Positions 53,309-64,000 of a stretch of DNA of 64,000 nt are shown in pieces; position 1 is the stretch's first letter, and each line of letters opens with the position of its first letter. This DNA is from Marchantia polymorpha subsp. ruderalis (lineage: Eukaryota > Streptophyta > Marchantiopsida > Marchantiales > Marchantiaceae). The DNA lies in NCBI GenBank assembly GCA_037833965.1, contig AP031359.1, positions 1,050,001 through 1,114,000 of the forward strand, written 5' to 3'. Under the pieces are notes generated by a model. The model searched no databases. It was not told the origin of the DNA and saw only the letters and a program-made list of their open reading frames with translations. Made by a program: the position numbers and the translations under genes.

Positions 53309-54528
53309 GTGACTATTCTGTTAATGCAAGGTAGTACAAGATCCCATAAGCCGAATCTAGAATTAGGGTTGGCAAAGATTGCACGTAAGAATAGATTTCC
53401 AAAAATTAGTGAACATGGGAAAGAATCTGAGATAAGTATAGAGGTTTTTTTAAACATAGATCCTTTTGATAGTCTGTTCACAGAAAACTCCAAAATCAAG
53501 ACTACATGAGAAAAGCAAGTATTTCTTTCCAAGGCACTTTCCAAGACTAATAGTAGTAGAAAAAGAAACCTGTAGAAGTTGATAGAGAAACAAAAGTAGA
53601 TCTTTCATCCATCATGAATCGTGATGGAGAGAGAGAGACTCCTCCTCCCATCTCACTCATTGATCCATTGGTTAGGCCGAGAGGTCTCCCAATCTTAGTT
53701 CCTCAGAACTTGACGCCATTAAACATGCCGTCTAACCTTCCTAAGTTTTGGGGGTCTAAAGACGAAGATCCATCGAGACATATGGAGAGATACGTAAAAA
53801 GATTTGCTAGCTCACTCATCACAGTCCCCGGTAACTGCTTGGTGTGGTTTCCTGCCACTTTAGAAGACGAAGCCTATGAGTGGTACAGGGATCATTTGGA
53901 AGGACATTTTGTGACTTGGGAACAAATGCAACAAGAGTTTCTGAATGAATTCAGACCTGAGGTAAGACAGAGCACGGCCTTGAAAGCATTAGGTTCCTTG
54001 AAGCAAGAAATGGATGAGGAAATTTTTGCTTACATTAGAAGATTCGAATTGGTGTGTACACGATTTGTTGGCACAACGCTTAACGACAACACATTAAAAC
54101 AGTTCTTTATTCAGGGATTTTTCAAGGCGGGTACGATACGAGGAGTGTTAGAGAGGAACCGCCAAACTTTAGTAGATGCTAAGAGAGCTGCTAGAAAAAT
54201 GGAGCATATTGACAGGGATTATGAAAAATTATGGAGGAAGGAAGATGAGTCAATCCCTCAATTTATCCCCATCCGTCCCAAAGAATTAGAAAGAGAGTTG
54301 GGTAAGAATGTGAATCAGATTTCACCATCATCCATGGATCTCACTCCCAACACATTGGCTATAAGAGATCCCGTGCCGTCGCTAGCATTATCTGCTCCTT
54401 GTGGAGACCCTCAACTTGAAGACGTAGAAAGAAGATTAGATGCAAGTCAATTAGAATTTCAGGATGCCATGATGAAACAGATTCAGAGTTTGACAAATCA
54501 AATGTTGTTGATGATTAGGAGTCATTAA
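53309..54528 (+). pseudogene. gag: Element F gag
   Basis: 53309-53509 is the N-terminal part ('RSHKPNLELGLAKIA'), interrupted by a TGA and further stops. From the ATG at 53614 a 304-codon frame reads 'LIDPLVRPRGLPI', 'MPSNLPKFWGSKDEDPSRHM', 'YEWYRDHLEGHFVTWEQMQQ', 'EFLNEFRPEVRQSTALKALG' and 'IRGVLERNRQTLVDAKRAAR', the whole capsid-like retrotransposon gag domain. It ends at a TAA where element A continues with Gln-Gln (MIRSQQPGP), so CAA to TAA is likely. Confidence 0.9.
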
Positions 54529-55768
54529 CCTAGTCCTCCACCTCCTGTAGAATCCGGAAGACACGCGTCGGGATTGTGGTGCGTCCAATGTAACCAACCT
54601 GGACATACAAAACAATTTTGCGGGTTGGGACAAAATCGTGATCGGAGAGTGGCAGGTGGACCATCTTCACCGACTCATGGAGGTCAAGGAAAAAAATTTT
54701 CTGGCCAAGGTAACTTTAGGGAACCTCCAAGAGGACAAGGAGGGTATAATGGCGCTAGAAAAGAATTTCATTCTTTTTGTGGGAGGTGGCATTTTCCGAG
54801 ACAATTTTGGTAAGAAAGGTAGGGTTATAATTGTAGCAACTGCGGAGGTAGTTACCCTTTTGACAAATGTAGCCAACCTGACAAGGTCATCACATTACAT
54901 CATCTTGTGACAAATCCCCATCAGCAAGCCATAGACAATTTGAAAGGTGCTAGACAACAAGGACAACCTCAAAATGAACTAAGTCCATCAAATCTCTATA
55001 TAATATGATTATGGAAACGCAAGACAGATTGGCCATTCGCCGGTAGGTTTACAGACGGCAAATGGTTACATTCCAATACATGATAGAAACCGAGATCCAC
55101 AGTCTCATCAAAACAGAGCGCAAGGCCCGTCAACCTCTCAAGATGTTAGATACATGGATGTGATCACACCTATAGATCCTACCAAGTCTATCCCTCCTCA
55201 ATCTACACTTGTAGATGAACACAACAATTGGCCCCAACATGCTAATGTTATAACTTTTGAGCTGAGAAACTTTCAGGAAAAGCAAGAAGCTCCAGCATTT
55301 GCAGTCACCACTAGGTCGATGCGTAACAAACTTCAGGCCATTGAAGAAATGGAGGAAGAAGAGGAATACTACTCAGATGATGGTCCTCACCTCTTGGACT
55401 TAGAAAGAGTAGCAAGGGCAGCTACGAAGAGTGCCACGGTTCTGAAGCACAACAATGAGGTATTGCAAGATGAAGGGAAGTCAGGTTTAAATTGTGATTT
55501 AAAAACTAGTGAAGGGGGTGCGTGGGAAGAACGTGGTATTCCTGTCAAAGAATTTGAGAAAAATAGAGCCACAAAAATGAGGAAGGAAAGCGAATATGAC
55601 TTATGGGCCAATCTTAGTATCCTCAAGGCTGATATCAACTTTGGCCAACTACTGGAGAGCTCACCAATGGCTCGTAAGAAATTGAAGTAAGGTTTGCTTG
55701 TAACACAAAGAACAAGGAAGGTGAAGACTAGGGTGGCAGCAAGAGTGCAACTACAAGGAAAAATTTGA
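54529..55768 (+). pseudogene. gag: Element F gag zinc knuckle and pre-protease linker
   Basis: 54574-54813 has the CCHC knuckle 'CVQCNQPGHTKQFC' and 'CGRWHFPRQFW'; a second cluster 'NCGGSYPFDKCSQPDK' follows in the next frame. 55154-55690 is the acidic linker with 'EEEEYYSDDGPHLLDLERVA' and 'YDLWANLSILKADINFGQLL', matching element A. The frame ends in 'LQGKI', TGA (55766-55768), at the position of the TAA in element A. Confidence 0.85.
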
Positions 55769-56674
55769 GATGTGAAGGCGGTAGAGATAGAGGCAATTAT
55801 AATCGATAAGGTAGTGCCCAATGTGTTGATCGACGGGGGAAGTGGGTTAAATATCTTGCCGGAACAAACGATGAAGAAATTGGATCTAAACTTGACAGGA
55901 CCATCACCTTTTATTATCAACATGGCCAATCAGAGCTCTGCGGTACCTCTTGGCAGGATTGTAGAATCACTACAAGAGGAGAGGAGTATATAGTCACTTT
56001 CCATATTATCAGGATGCATTCGACCAAGGATACTTTTTCCATGTTATTGATTAGATCTTGGTTGAAAATGGCGGATGCCATAGTGGATTGAGGAGGAGCT
56101 AAGCCTTCTATTACATATGCGCTAAGGAAAAACTGTGCCAAGGTTAGAATAGGTAGCTTGACAAGCGCAGAAGTCACTACTTCTTTAGATGAACAGGAGG
56201 AAAGGAATGAAAAGGTGGAGAAGAACGACACATTGGTGGGAGTTGTCAATTCAGGTGGCAAGAGAACTACAGTATATTTGGGGCTAAGCAATCTAGGTTC
56301 TAAGTCCTAGTTCCTACCACTGAGATAATGATGACGAGTATAGCAAATGGTTGAAGGAATATCCTGATTCAGGATGTGATATAATGATGATGTCACATTG
56401 CGAATACAAGAAGGATGAAAGTGGTGGGTTAGCAAAGGAGAGATGGTCACTGTTGGAGCCATATGAGATGGTCACAAAAGAAGAGTGGGTACATGGAGGA
56501 TTAACTCCGTGGATAGATGATCTAGAGGAACATGAAGTGGCAACAGTGCACGTAGACGGAACTCGGGGTGACAATGACATGCTTGAGGCCTCAAAACTAG
56601 AGGAGCCATTGCACTTCAAGACCACATCTACAAGGATTATAGCAGGGCAGGATGTCAAGGATTATCCAAAGGTA
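55769..56674 (+). pseudogene. pol: Element F protease and pre-RT linker
   Basis: Directly after the TGA: 'DVKAVEIEAIIIDKVVPNVL' and 'IDGGSGLNILP', the protease active site, then 'GPSFIINMANQ'-type sequence before a frameshift at about 55970. 56351-56674 is the linker with 'SGCDIMMMSHCEYKKDE' and 'EEWVHGGLTPWIDDLEEHEV', ending 'VKDYPKV' at the E4 insertion; the sequence resumes at 61766 with 'PLDWY'. Confidence 0.85.
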
Positions 56675-57079
56675 TGTAGTAACCCACTTTTGGTATTTTT
56701 GCGGAATTTAAAACATTTTTGGAAAACTGTACCACGGCAGCAGTGTAAATAGCCATCGGTACATTAAAATAGAGTGAAACTGGATGATCTCGGAGAATCT
56801 CGTAGAATCTCATAGAATCCAGGAGTTGGGCGCAATGTCTAGAACAGGCGCCGCCCTAAACGACGGGCTTTGAAGGAGTACCCCTTCGGCGCAAGGCGCA
56901 TAATCCGCCTGCGGCGCTACGCCTTCGGCGCTAGAGGAATCCCTCAGAATTTATGCAATTTCCAAACGCCTTGACTAGGTTAGGGTTTCGTTAGAAAGAG
57001 CTCGACGCGCTGGGTCCAACGAGCCCAAGAACGCTTGGAACGGATCAGGACTCAGGGAGTTGTGACGGTCGAAAGATAC

Positions 57080-57620
57080 AAAGACCTGCGCCTACGCATA
57101 GGCGAGAGAAGTTTGCCTACGCATAGGCAAAATAGGGTTTGACGACGGCGGAGAGACCACCGAGAATGCCGCCTACGCATAGGCGGGGAGGACTTGCACC
57201 TACGCATAGGCAAACGGAGATCGCCTACGCATAGGCGCTTCGGCGTCGGCGGGAAGTCCGCCTTCGGCCCTAGAAATCCGCCTTCGGGGTTGGAACTTGT
57301 ACGGCGCCTTCGGCGCCAGCGCATCACGGTTAGGTGAGGACCCAACGGAGAGGCAAAATCCGTACGGACTGTACGGACTGTACGGACGAGTGCGCCTTCG
57401 GCCGGTCGGGATTTCGGAGACAAGAGCACCGACGGAGAGGCGAGAGAGATAGACAGACTTGACGGAGTCCGTAGACCGCGGACGAGCGTCTTGTGTGCGG
57501 ACGGATTTTGCCTACGCATAGGGGAGCGCCTACGCACAGGCGGATGAAGTTCTTCCGCCGGCGGAAGCTTCGCCGGGGATTCCGCCTACGCAGAAGAGAG
57601 TTCGGCTTTTGTCCTATGCG
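57080..57620. repeat. Mixed palindrome cluster in E4
   Basis: About eight copies of GCCTACGCATAGGC-type units (for example near 57090, 57115, 57175, 57200 and 57225) alternate with GCCTTCGGC units (57255-57400). E2 and the B LTRs have only GCCTTCGGC units in the corresponding zone, so units have been exchanged or inserted after the copies split. Confidence 0.8.
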
Positions 57621-58139
57621 CGGATGAACGCCTTCGGCGGAGCGGGACTAGCCAAGTTGAAGTACGGAGGAATGCAGCTCGTCGGCAAGAAATCCGCCTT
57701 CGGCGCTGCGCGACCATGGCCGCGGCGTGGTACGGTGGCGGAGTTCAAATTGCCAATTCGAGCGTGTGAGTGAAGGCGCGTCGGCGGAGCGTGAAGCCGC
57801 GCGTGAGAGAGAAGGCCGTTATACCTCGGAGCCGGCGCAATCATCAAGTGATTCGGCTTTCACGACCGAAAGCCGACCATGACCCCCTGCGAGCGGACAG
57901 AGTACACCCCATTCTTGAATTTGTGATTTCAATTTCTTGTGCGAGCTGCGCGCGTCCACCTTCTAGCTAAGAGACGTTCTAGACACCACCGCGCGGAGAG
58001 TTACCCGGTGGCAGGGAAAGAATTGAGTGCGCGACATTTGGAATTGAGAGAGATTAGAATTTGCAGAGGAAACAGATGCGCGAGCAAGAGGCTCGGGCAT
58101 AGCAGAGAGAGAGGTGCGCAAACCAATTTCAAGAGCGCG

Positions 58140-60744
58140 ATGTCGACATCGGTGAAGCTGCAGATGGTGCCACTCAAGCTCCCGCAGAATGGATTGCGTG
58201 CTTTTGAGGACCGGCTGATTGCAAGGAAACTCGAATTCTTGCTGTGGGGATGGAATTACGTGTGCGCAAAAATGGTGCGCGAATGGCTGGACGAGGAACG
58301 ACAACCTACGCGCGGATTCCGTCCGCACGTAGATCGATGGACTGTCCGCGATTGGGGACAGGCATTGGGGAGGTGCACAGGTGAGAAAGGGTACCTCCTG
58401 TTCGACAGTGAGAGCGTCAAAGTATCAAAGGCGGACGAAGCCTCCTTTGTGGAATTGTTCAAGCGGGAGAGGTCTTCCAAGAACGGGTACAGGACCCGGG
58501 ACTACAAAGATCGTTTCCGCAGGACCGTAGCGATGGCGCTGCTGCAACTGTTGCAGCCGCACCGCACTACGTACATCACGTTGTGGCAGGTATCCTTCGT
58601 GGAGCTCACATTGGCTAGAGCTCCAGTTCACTGGTCGCGTATCTTGCATAGGGTGATGCGACAGCATGCGTTTGAGGAGCGGGGAGGAACGCTCAATCAC
58701 CTCTCCCCCTTCTTGATAAACTTTTATCGGTCGATGAACTGTTTAACCGCGGCCGACTGTGCTCGATTTCCGCCATTGTCAGTCAATCATCCCGGGAGGT
58801 ATTTGCGGGATAACGAAGTAGACACCGACGCGGAGGATTCACCGACTTCCACTCCAGTGGGTCAACAGGATGTGGGGAGAGACACACCCGCAGCGCGAGT
58901 GCCGCGGAAGCCACCCTACGCCTTCGGCGGAGGAGAGACGACCTTCGGGTCAGGAGCTACCACGTGCGGCGCGGATGAGTGTGCCGCCTACGCATAGGCG
59001 ACTCCCTGTGGATAGGCGACCTCTTGCGGACGTAGACTTGTGCCTACGCATAGGCAAAGAAAGTTCGCCTACTCATAGGCGGGTGCCTACGCATAGGCAG
59101 GACTCACCCCCGTTGCAACGCAGGAAGAGGAAGGAGCCGGCAGAAGATCTGCCTTCGGTTCAAGGGCCTTCGGGGCAAGGCCCTCCGGCGGTGAGATCGT
59201 TGGGATATGCGCCTTCGGCGCCAGGGCCTTTGGGCCACCGAGCTACAAACAGCCGCCAGGAGCCGCGCCTTCGGCGGGAAATCCGCCGGAAGGTGCGCCT
59301 TCGGCGGAAGGGCCTTCGGGCCAAGGACATCGGGCGGGCCGTCTTCGGCTCAACCGCCTTCGGCGGTCGACGCCTTCGGCGCTGCGCCCTCGGCGGAAGA
59401 AGCGCCGGGAATTGCGCCTACGTGTAGGCCGGACGCATCCCTGGCGCAGGACCTAAGGGTGGAGCAGGACCGATCGGTGGAGCGGATTGACTGTCCGCGG
59501 GGCGAAATTCGTGCGCGCGATGCACAATTACACTCCGCGCAGGTACATTTCGCACGATCGCCTTCGGCGGTAGACGCCGGCGGCAAAGAGGTTACAGTCG
59601 CGGCGGGACAGGGACAGGCGGACGATGGGAATTTGGCACGGCCGCATTCACCCACCGCCTTGGACATTTTAGCAGGGAGCAGCGAGGCTGCATGAGCGCC
59701 AGCGGCGGCTGAGCACGCAGACATCTCGCAGCCCCGCACAGGCCAGTCGCCGACGCATTCAATGGCGACCGAAATCCTCAATTCGGAGGATGACGAAGAA
59801 GGAGGATCCACGGAATCAGTGTCGGGATCGGGATCCACCGAGGAGGAGGAGGAGGAAATGGTAGGCGCGCCGACAGTGGCGCTCTGTGAGCAGGTAGTAC
59901 CTCTGCTGAGGTACCTGGATCGTAAGATGGAGAAGTACTCGGACCCTCGCCAGCCTGGGTCCTACGTCGAGTTAGTGCGTAGGCGAACTCGCACTAAAGT
60001 CCACACCAGCAAGTTGCTGGCCCGTGTGGACCAGGAACTTAAGGATCTGCGGGAGAAGCATGAGTGCCTGTGGGGTCAGTACAACCTCAATAAGAAGTTG
60101 TACAAACACTTCGACAAGGTGAAGGAAGAGAAGCTGGAAGAGTTCGCCAAGGAGAAGGCGAAGCTCATAGAGGAGCTGGATTTTGAGTAGGCTCAGAATC
60201 GAATGTTGTCAGGAAAGCTCGTGCGACAGACACGGTTGTTAGAGCAGTGTCAGCTCGCACGGCAGGCGGATGAGGAATTAATCCGCAGACTGCAGTCCGA
60301 GTGCTGGGAATTGAGAGCACAGCGTGCGGAGGCCGAATTACAGTTGGTTGTAGTTGAAGACGATCGCCGGCGGGCGGCAGATCGCACGAAGGAAGAGATG
60401 GCGAGGCGAGTCACCCACTGTTCAGGGGCTACGCCCACTGGGAAGTGGCGGCGCTGGAAAAACTCACATTGCGTGAGTTAGAGCTTCGTGCAGCCGGGTT
60501 GTTGACAGGTGACAGTTGGAGTCGGCGGCGGGTGGCGAAGAAGTTAGACTCTTTTCTATCAAAGTCACGGGACACCATGGCCACCCTTGAGACGGAGGTT
60601 TCCGCGGTGTTGCGGCATTTGGAACTACGCAGTCGAGCTGAGGACTGGCAGGGTAGGGAGTTAGTGCGCGGCAGTCCGTCGCGCAGGAGGCGAAGCACAG
60701 GTTCTACGGAGTGTAGTGTAGCGTGGTTCTGTGCAGGCGCGTAG
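58140..60744 (+). pseudogene. LTR-encoded two-domain protein in E4 (best N-domain)
   Basis: From ATG 58140 an unbroken 286-codon frame: 'MSTSVKLQMVPLKLPQNGLR', 'FLLWGWNYVCAKMVREW', 'GFRPHVDRWTVRDWGQALGR', 'GYLLFDSESVKV', 'KNGYRTRDYKDRFRRTVAMA', 'TYITLWQVSFVELTLARAPV', 'HAFEERGGTLNHLSPFLIN', then an acidic segment and 'AARVPRKP'. It ends at a TAG created inside a GCCTACGCATAGGC palindrome (58995-58997). The linker (58870-59695, shifting frames) is Pro-Ser-Gly rich. The C-part 59762-60190 has 'ILNSEDDEEGGST', 'CEQVVPLLRYLDRKMEKYSD' and 'SYVELVRRRTRTKVHTSKLL', stops at a TAG (CAG in E2), and continues to 60744 with coiled coil and 'HWEVAALEKLTLRELELR'-like sequence after a 2-bp deletion. Confidence 0.7.
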
Positions 60745-60780
60745 CATAGTGCAGTGTAGTGTTAGTTAGAACTTAGAAGG

Positions 60781-60787
60781 TATAAAG
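60781..60787 (+). promoter_or_regulatory. Second TATA-like element of E4
   Basis: TATAAAG at the position equivalent to 45703-45709 in E2, followed about 15 bp later by the near-palindrome 'aaggcgtcttgcctt'. Confidence 0.5.
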
Positions 60788-61859
60788 TAGTTCAAGGCGT
60801 CTTGCCTTGGGATTTTTCCAGTTTCGGAAGTACAGATCATGAACTCAATTTCTCTGCGTGTTTGTGTCCTTAGTTCTTTCACCACGCAACAGGAGCTACA
60901 CCTTGGCGGTCCGCATTGTGTAGCTGAAGGCCTTCGGCCGAATGTTCAGAGCTAGTACATTGGTTAGAGACTTGAGTAGTTCGGATCTACACCTGCGGGT
61001 GATTGCCGATGCTCAGAGCCAGTGACGAGTTAGATACTTGAACAGTTTTCCCCTTACCCTTTCGAGTGACTGTTCCTAATTGTACTCCTTCGGGATTTTT
61101 CCCCTGAATGCCAAAGTGCAGTTTTGCTACTTCGTGTAAGCCTTGGTTGTAAATTCAGGTTACGTTGCAGCAGGTGCCTTCAGGGTAACCCCTGTAGTAT
61201 TTCTGGGAATGACAAGTGCCTAAGAATTCAAACTCTTCAATAGACTGTTATGGTGTGTTACTGGAACGTTTCTCAGTGAGTTCTTCCATGCGGACCTGTG
61301 TTCTCTGCGCGTTTTGTGAGTTGAGCGTGTTGTTCACCGCGTGTGAGTGACTTCGATCCGAAGTAGGAAGTCCAACCCGGGTTCCCCACGCTAGCAGAAA
61401 GCTAGTGGGAGGGTTGTAAAAGCCGGAGTTGGGAGTCACTACCCGCAGATTCGCTAAGTGTACTCACGAGAGACTTTCCCCCCTGAAATCTTGAGTAGAG
61501 TTCCTAACCGATCTCTGGGTTGTGTTTCTGTAGTTTCAGGTGTGTGTGTGTGTGAGTGTGTTGTACGCTGCACTGTGCGACCTCCGAGGGAGCTCCGAGT
61601 GAACACTTGCAGTATTTCTGGGAGTGACAGTCGCCTGAGAATTCAAACTCCTCAATAGTCTGTTAAATGTGACACTTTGTACCCTGTGTGTTCCTCTGTC
61701 CCTGTGGGTTCGACCTTTCTACCACTATATTGCAGTTTTAGCCTTTAGTGGGTTATTACAAGGTACCTTTAGATTGGTATTGAAATACTGAAGAACAAAG
61801 TCATGTGACTGAGAAAGATTGGAAATATGTGGATGTGAAGATGCACACAGGTGCCGTTA

Positions 61860-62943
61860 GAATCTTCAGTTAAAATGGGATCTCAGTTGGGAGATCATGA
61901 GATCTGGGAGTACGGTATACTCGTAGATGAGTTTAGTGACACATTCGCTTGGTCGTATGATGAGCTCAAGGGAATTCCCCGTGAGATGGTTGAACATCAT
62001 ATTCCTTTGATTTCAGGTGCTCTACGAGTTAGACAAAAGGAGAGACATATGAATCCACAACTGCAGCTACTGGCTAAAGCTGAGTTAGAAAGATTGTTGC
62101 AAGCGGGATTTATCAAACTAGTAGAAATTACGGATTGGATTTCCTCTATGATTTTGGTGAAGAAAAAGAATGGAAAATTGAGAGTTTGTGTGGGTTTTAG
62201 GAGATTAAATGCTTGCACGCAAAAGGATCATTTTTCCTTGCCTTTCATTACATTAATTTTGGAGGAAGTGAGTAGACATGCTAAATATAGATTTATGGAC
62301 CAATATTCAAGTTACAATCAAATCTCCATAGCATTACAAGATGTGCACAAAGATGGCTTTCACGACTCAATGGGGGACCTTTGTGTGGATGGTCATGCCG
62401 TTTGGATTGTGCAACGCTCTAGCCACTTTCCAAGGATTAATTACGTATATGTTTTCCGATCTTTTGTTCAAGTCGATGATAGTCTTCATTGACAACTTTA
62501 GCACGCAATCAAGCATAACTGAACATCTATAGTGTGTGAGGGAGATTCTGATCAGATGTCGTAAAATGCAGTTAGCTTTGAATCCCAAAGAAACCTTCTT
62601 GGGTGTTCAGAAAGGAGTTCTACTAGGTAACGTGGTCAACAAGAAGGGACGGGAACCAGATCCGGAAAAAGTTGCAGTCATAGAGCAATTGGCAGCTCCA
62701 ACCAATGCTAAAGGAATAGCAAAGTTATTAGGTCACGTGGGATGGTACCAGGAATTAATTCCAGATTTTGCTACGATAGTGATTGCCGTCACTCAACTGC
62801 TCAAGAAGGATTCTAAGTTTGTATGGACAAAGGCTTGCAGAAGAGCATTTCGGGAGGTGAAGTCTAAGTTGAGTACCTATCCAGTGTTGAGACCACGGAT
62901 TGGAGCAATCCTTTTCATGTTTTTTGTGATGCTAGCAATGTAG
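61860..62943 (+). pseudogene. pol: Element F reverse transcriptase
   Basis: 61851-62492 reads 'VDEFSDTFAWSYDELKGIPR', 'DWISSMILVKKKNGKLRVCV' and 'FMDQYSSYNQISIALQDVHK'; after a frameshift 62341-62532 gives 'WMVMPFGLCNALATFQGLI' and 'SMIVFIDNF', where the second catalytic Asp has become Asn. A TAG at 62530-62532 (EHL*CVRE) coincides with that of element A. 62536-62943 supplies 'MQLALNPKETFLGVQKGVLL' and 'LLGHVGWYQELIPDFATIVI'. The enzyme is dead in several ways. Confidence 0.9.
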
Positions 62944-63410
62944 CAGTTGGTGGTGCACTATGTCAATCAACAGGCGAGAAGGGCAAGGATCAACCCATTG
63001 CTTATGCTAGCAAACAACTAACGCCGGCAGAGAGAAATTACTCTACGACTGAAAGGGACTATCTGACTATGGTGTTTTCAGTCAAAAAGTTTTGCCATTA
63101 TCTCATGTGTAATCCGATGGTGTTCTTTGTTGATCGCATGGCTATCAAGTATTTAGTCAACAAGGCAGAATTGAGTGGAAGGCTAGCTAGGTGGGTCTTG
63201 TTGCTAGAAGAGTTTGACTACAGTGTAGAGTACAAAGCTGGTCCAATGCATTTACAAGCTGATCATTTGTTGAGGCTTTCAGAAGAGATAGGAACCCATC
63301 CGATAGATGACAGGTTGATAGACAAAAGTCTCTTTGTGGTTACGGCACAACCAGAGTGGTATGCAGGTATTGTAGAATTTTTGACCACTCAGAAATTATC
63401 AAGCGACTAG
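62944..63410 (+). pseudogene. pol: Element F RNase H
   Basis: After a frameshift the sequence reads 'VAVGGALCQSTGEKGKDQPI', then 'TTERDYLTMVFSVKKFCHYL' (the Glu of this block is now Asp), 'VFFVDRMAIKYLVNKAELSG' and 'LQADHLLRLSEEIG', matching element A. It ends at a TAG at 63408-63410. Confidence 0.85.
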
Positions 63411-63422
63411 ACGAAGGAAGAT

Positions 63423-63665
63423 ATGAGAAAAGTGAGAGTCAACAGTAGACATTTTACACTGCTAGGTCAAAGGCTGTTCAGAAGAGGTGCAGATGGGCTA
63501 TTGAGGAGATGTGTGTCAGAAGTCGAAGTCCCAGCAATCCTAGAAGCTTGTCATGACAGCGCATGTGAGGACATTTTTTGGGCAAGCTCACAAGTCATAA
63601 GGTTCTTTAAGCAGGTTTCTTTTGGCCTAGCTTATTCAAGGATTCTTATAATGACTAAGTTATGA
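63423..63665 (+). pseudogene. pol: Element F integrase, truncated N-terminus
   Basis: 'LGQRLFRRGADGLLRRCVSE', 'EVPAILEACHDSAC' and, shifted, 'GFFWPSLFKDSY', the first half of the zinc finger. It stops at about 63655 at the border with an A-type LTR fragment. No core follows in the window. Confidence 0.85.
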
Positions 63666-64000
63666 GTGTCAAAAGTGACTGATATGGATAGGCAAAGTTG
63701 CGGAAGAGTGTCTTCGGCGGTAGAGTGCCTTCGGCGGAAGAGTGCCCTTGGCAGAAGAGTAAATCCCTTGAAACTTTCTCAATTCTTAACCCCTTGACTT
63801 TTTTTAGGGTTTTGATGAATAGAGCTTGACACGCTCGTTCTAACGAGCCCAAGAACTCTTGAAACAGATAAGGGATCCCGGAGTTATGAGTGTTGAAAGT
63901 GACTAATATGAATATGCAAAGTCGCGGAAGAGTGCCCTCGGCGAAAGAGTGCCACGCGGAAAAAGATTTCTGACGGCAGAAGTCGGCGTTGTCATGAATG
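63660..64000 (+). repeat. Tandem fragments of A-type LTR
   Basis: A ~223-bp unit starts at about 63659 ('agttatgagtgtcaaaagtg') and again at about 63882 ('agttatgagtgttgaaagtg'), running off the window. Each holds GCCTTCGGC-type units ('cttcggcggaagagtg') and the first also the full hairpin module (63770-63890, 'gctcgttctaacgagcccaa'). It resembles the reverse complement of 7640-7770 in LTR A. Confidence 0.75.

Larger units (their letters stand above)
56675..61760 (+). mobile_element. E4: solo LTR of the B family
   Basis: 5086 bp, start TGTAGTAACCCAC, end GTGGGTTATTACA, flanked by AGGTA (56670-56674 and 61761-61765). Removing it and one AGGTA restores the pol codons of element F. No gag or pol inside, so a solo LTR. 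Together with E2 and the two LTRs of B it gives four copies of the LTR for comparison. Confidence 0.9.
52989..63665 (+). mobile_element. Element F: Ty3/gypsy, relative of element A, split by E4
   Basis: Gag, protease, RT, RNase H and the beginning of integrase lie on the plus strand and match element A domain by domain ('RSHKPNL', 'FLNEFRPEVRQSTALKAL', 'LIDGGSGLNILPEQTMKKL', 'QKDHFSLPFITLILEEV'). Solo LTR E4 is inserted at 56675. Integrase is cut at about 63660, where an A-type LTR fragment begins, so the 3' LTR is missing. All domains carry stops or shifts. Confidence 0.85.

Overview
This is eukaryotic, land-plant nuclear DNA made mostly of nested LTR retrotransposons. Every recognisable host gene piece is a broken plant gene: two F-box/kelch-type copies, a PP2A regulatory B'' subunit exon, a GDSL lipase exon 1 and a plastid-type KAS II fragment. 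The expanded F-box family and the retroelement types make me suspect a bryophyte, perhaps a Marchantia-like liverwort; that is inference. No intact host gene, tRNA, rRNA or CRISPR is visible.

Layout. 1-6456: AT-rich intergenic DNA with F-box (1719-2174, minus) and PP2A B'' (3265-3760, minus) pseudogenes. 6457-16575: element A, a minus-strand Ty3/gypsy element with ~1.9 kb LTRs. 16576-19439: AT-rich DNA plus an F-box pseudogene (18120-18838). 19440-25388: two old LTR remnants (H1, H2) around a charged coiled-coil ORF fragment. 25389-51095: element B, a minus-strand Ty3/gypsy element with giant ~4.8-5.1 kb LTRs. Three things sit inside B: composite C/D (31182-36598) in its integrase, plus solo LTR E2 (41584-46679) and the 860-bp LTR-like insertion G (47336-48195) in its 5' LTR. 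51096-52988: chimeric DNA with a KAS II fragment, running into the LTR end of element F. 52989-63665: element F, a plus-strand relative of A, split by solo LTR E4 (56675-61760). 63660-64000: tandem fragments of A-type LTR.

Most striking points. (1) The giant B-family LTRs carry, upstream of their apparent R/U5 promoter, a long ORF for a two-part protein: an N-terminal domain, a Pro/Ser/Ala linker made of palindromic repeats, and a C-terminal coiled coil. The older H1 and H2 LTRs encode diverged homologues, so the LTR itself seems to carry a gene. (2) Composite C/D has a gypsy-type RT/RNase H/integrase with a C-terminal PHD finger, but inverted rather than direct terminal repeats. An internal junction reads as the reverse complement of its two outer ends joined, which is DIRS-like topology with a DDE integrase, and it carries a GDSL promoter and first exon. 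(3) Short palindromes (GCCTTCGGC and GCCTATGCATAGGC types) have spread through LTRs and into the LTR ORFs. (4) A ~110-bp hairpin-containing module is shared by otherwise different LTR families.

Most coding regions are decayed; many in-frame stops are TAG or TAA where CAG or CAA would be expected. Relative order: H2 is older than B; B is older than C/D, E2 and G; F is older than E4.
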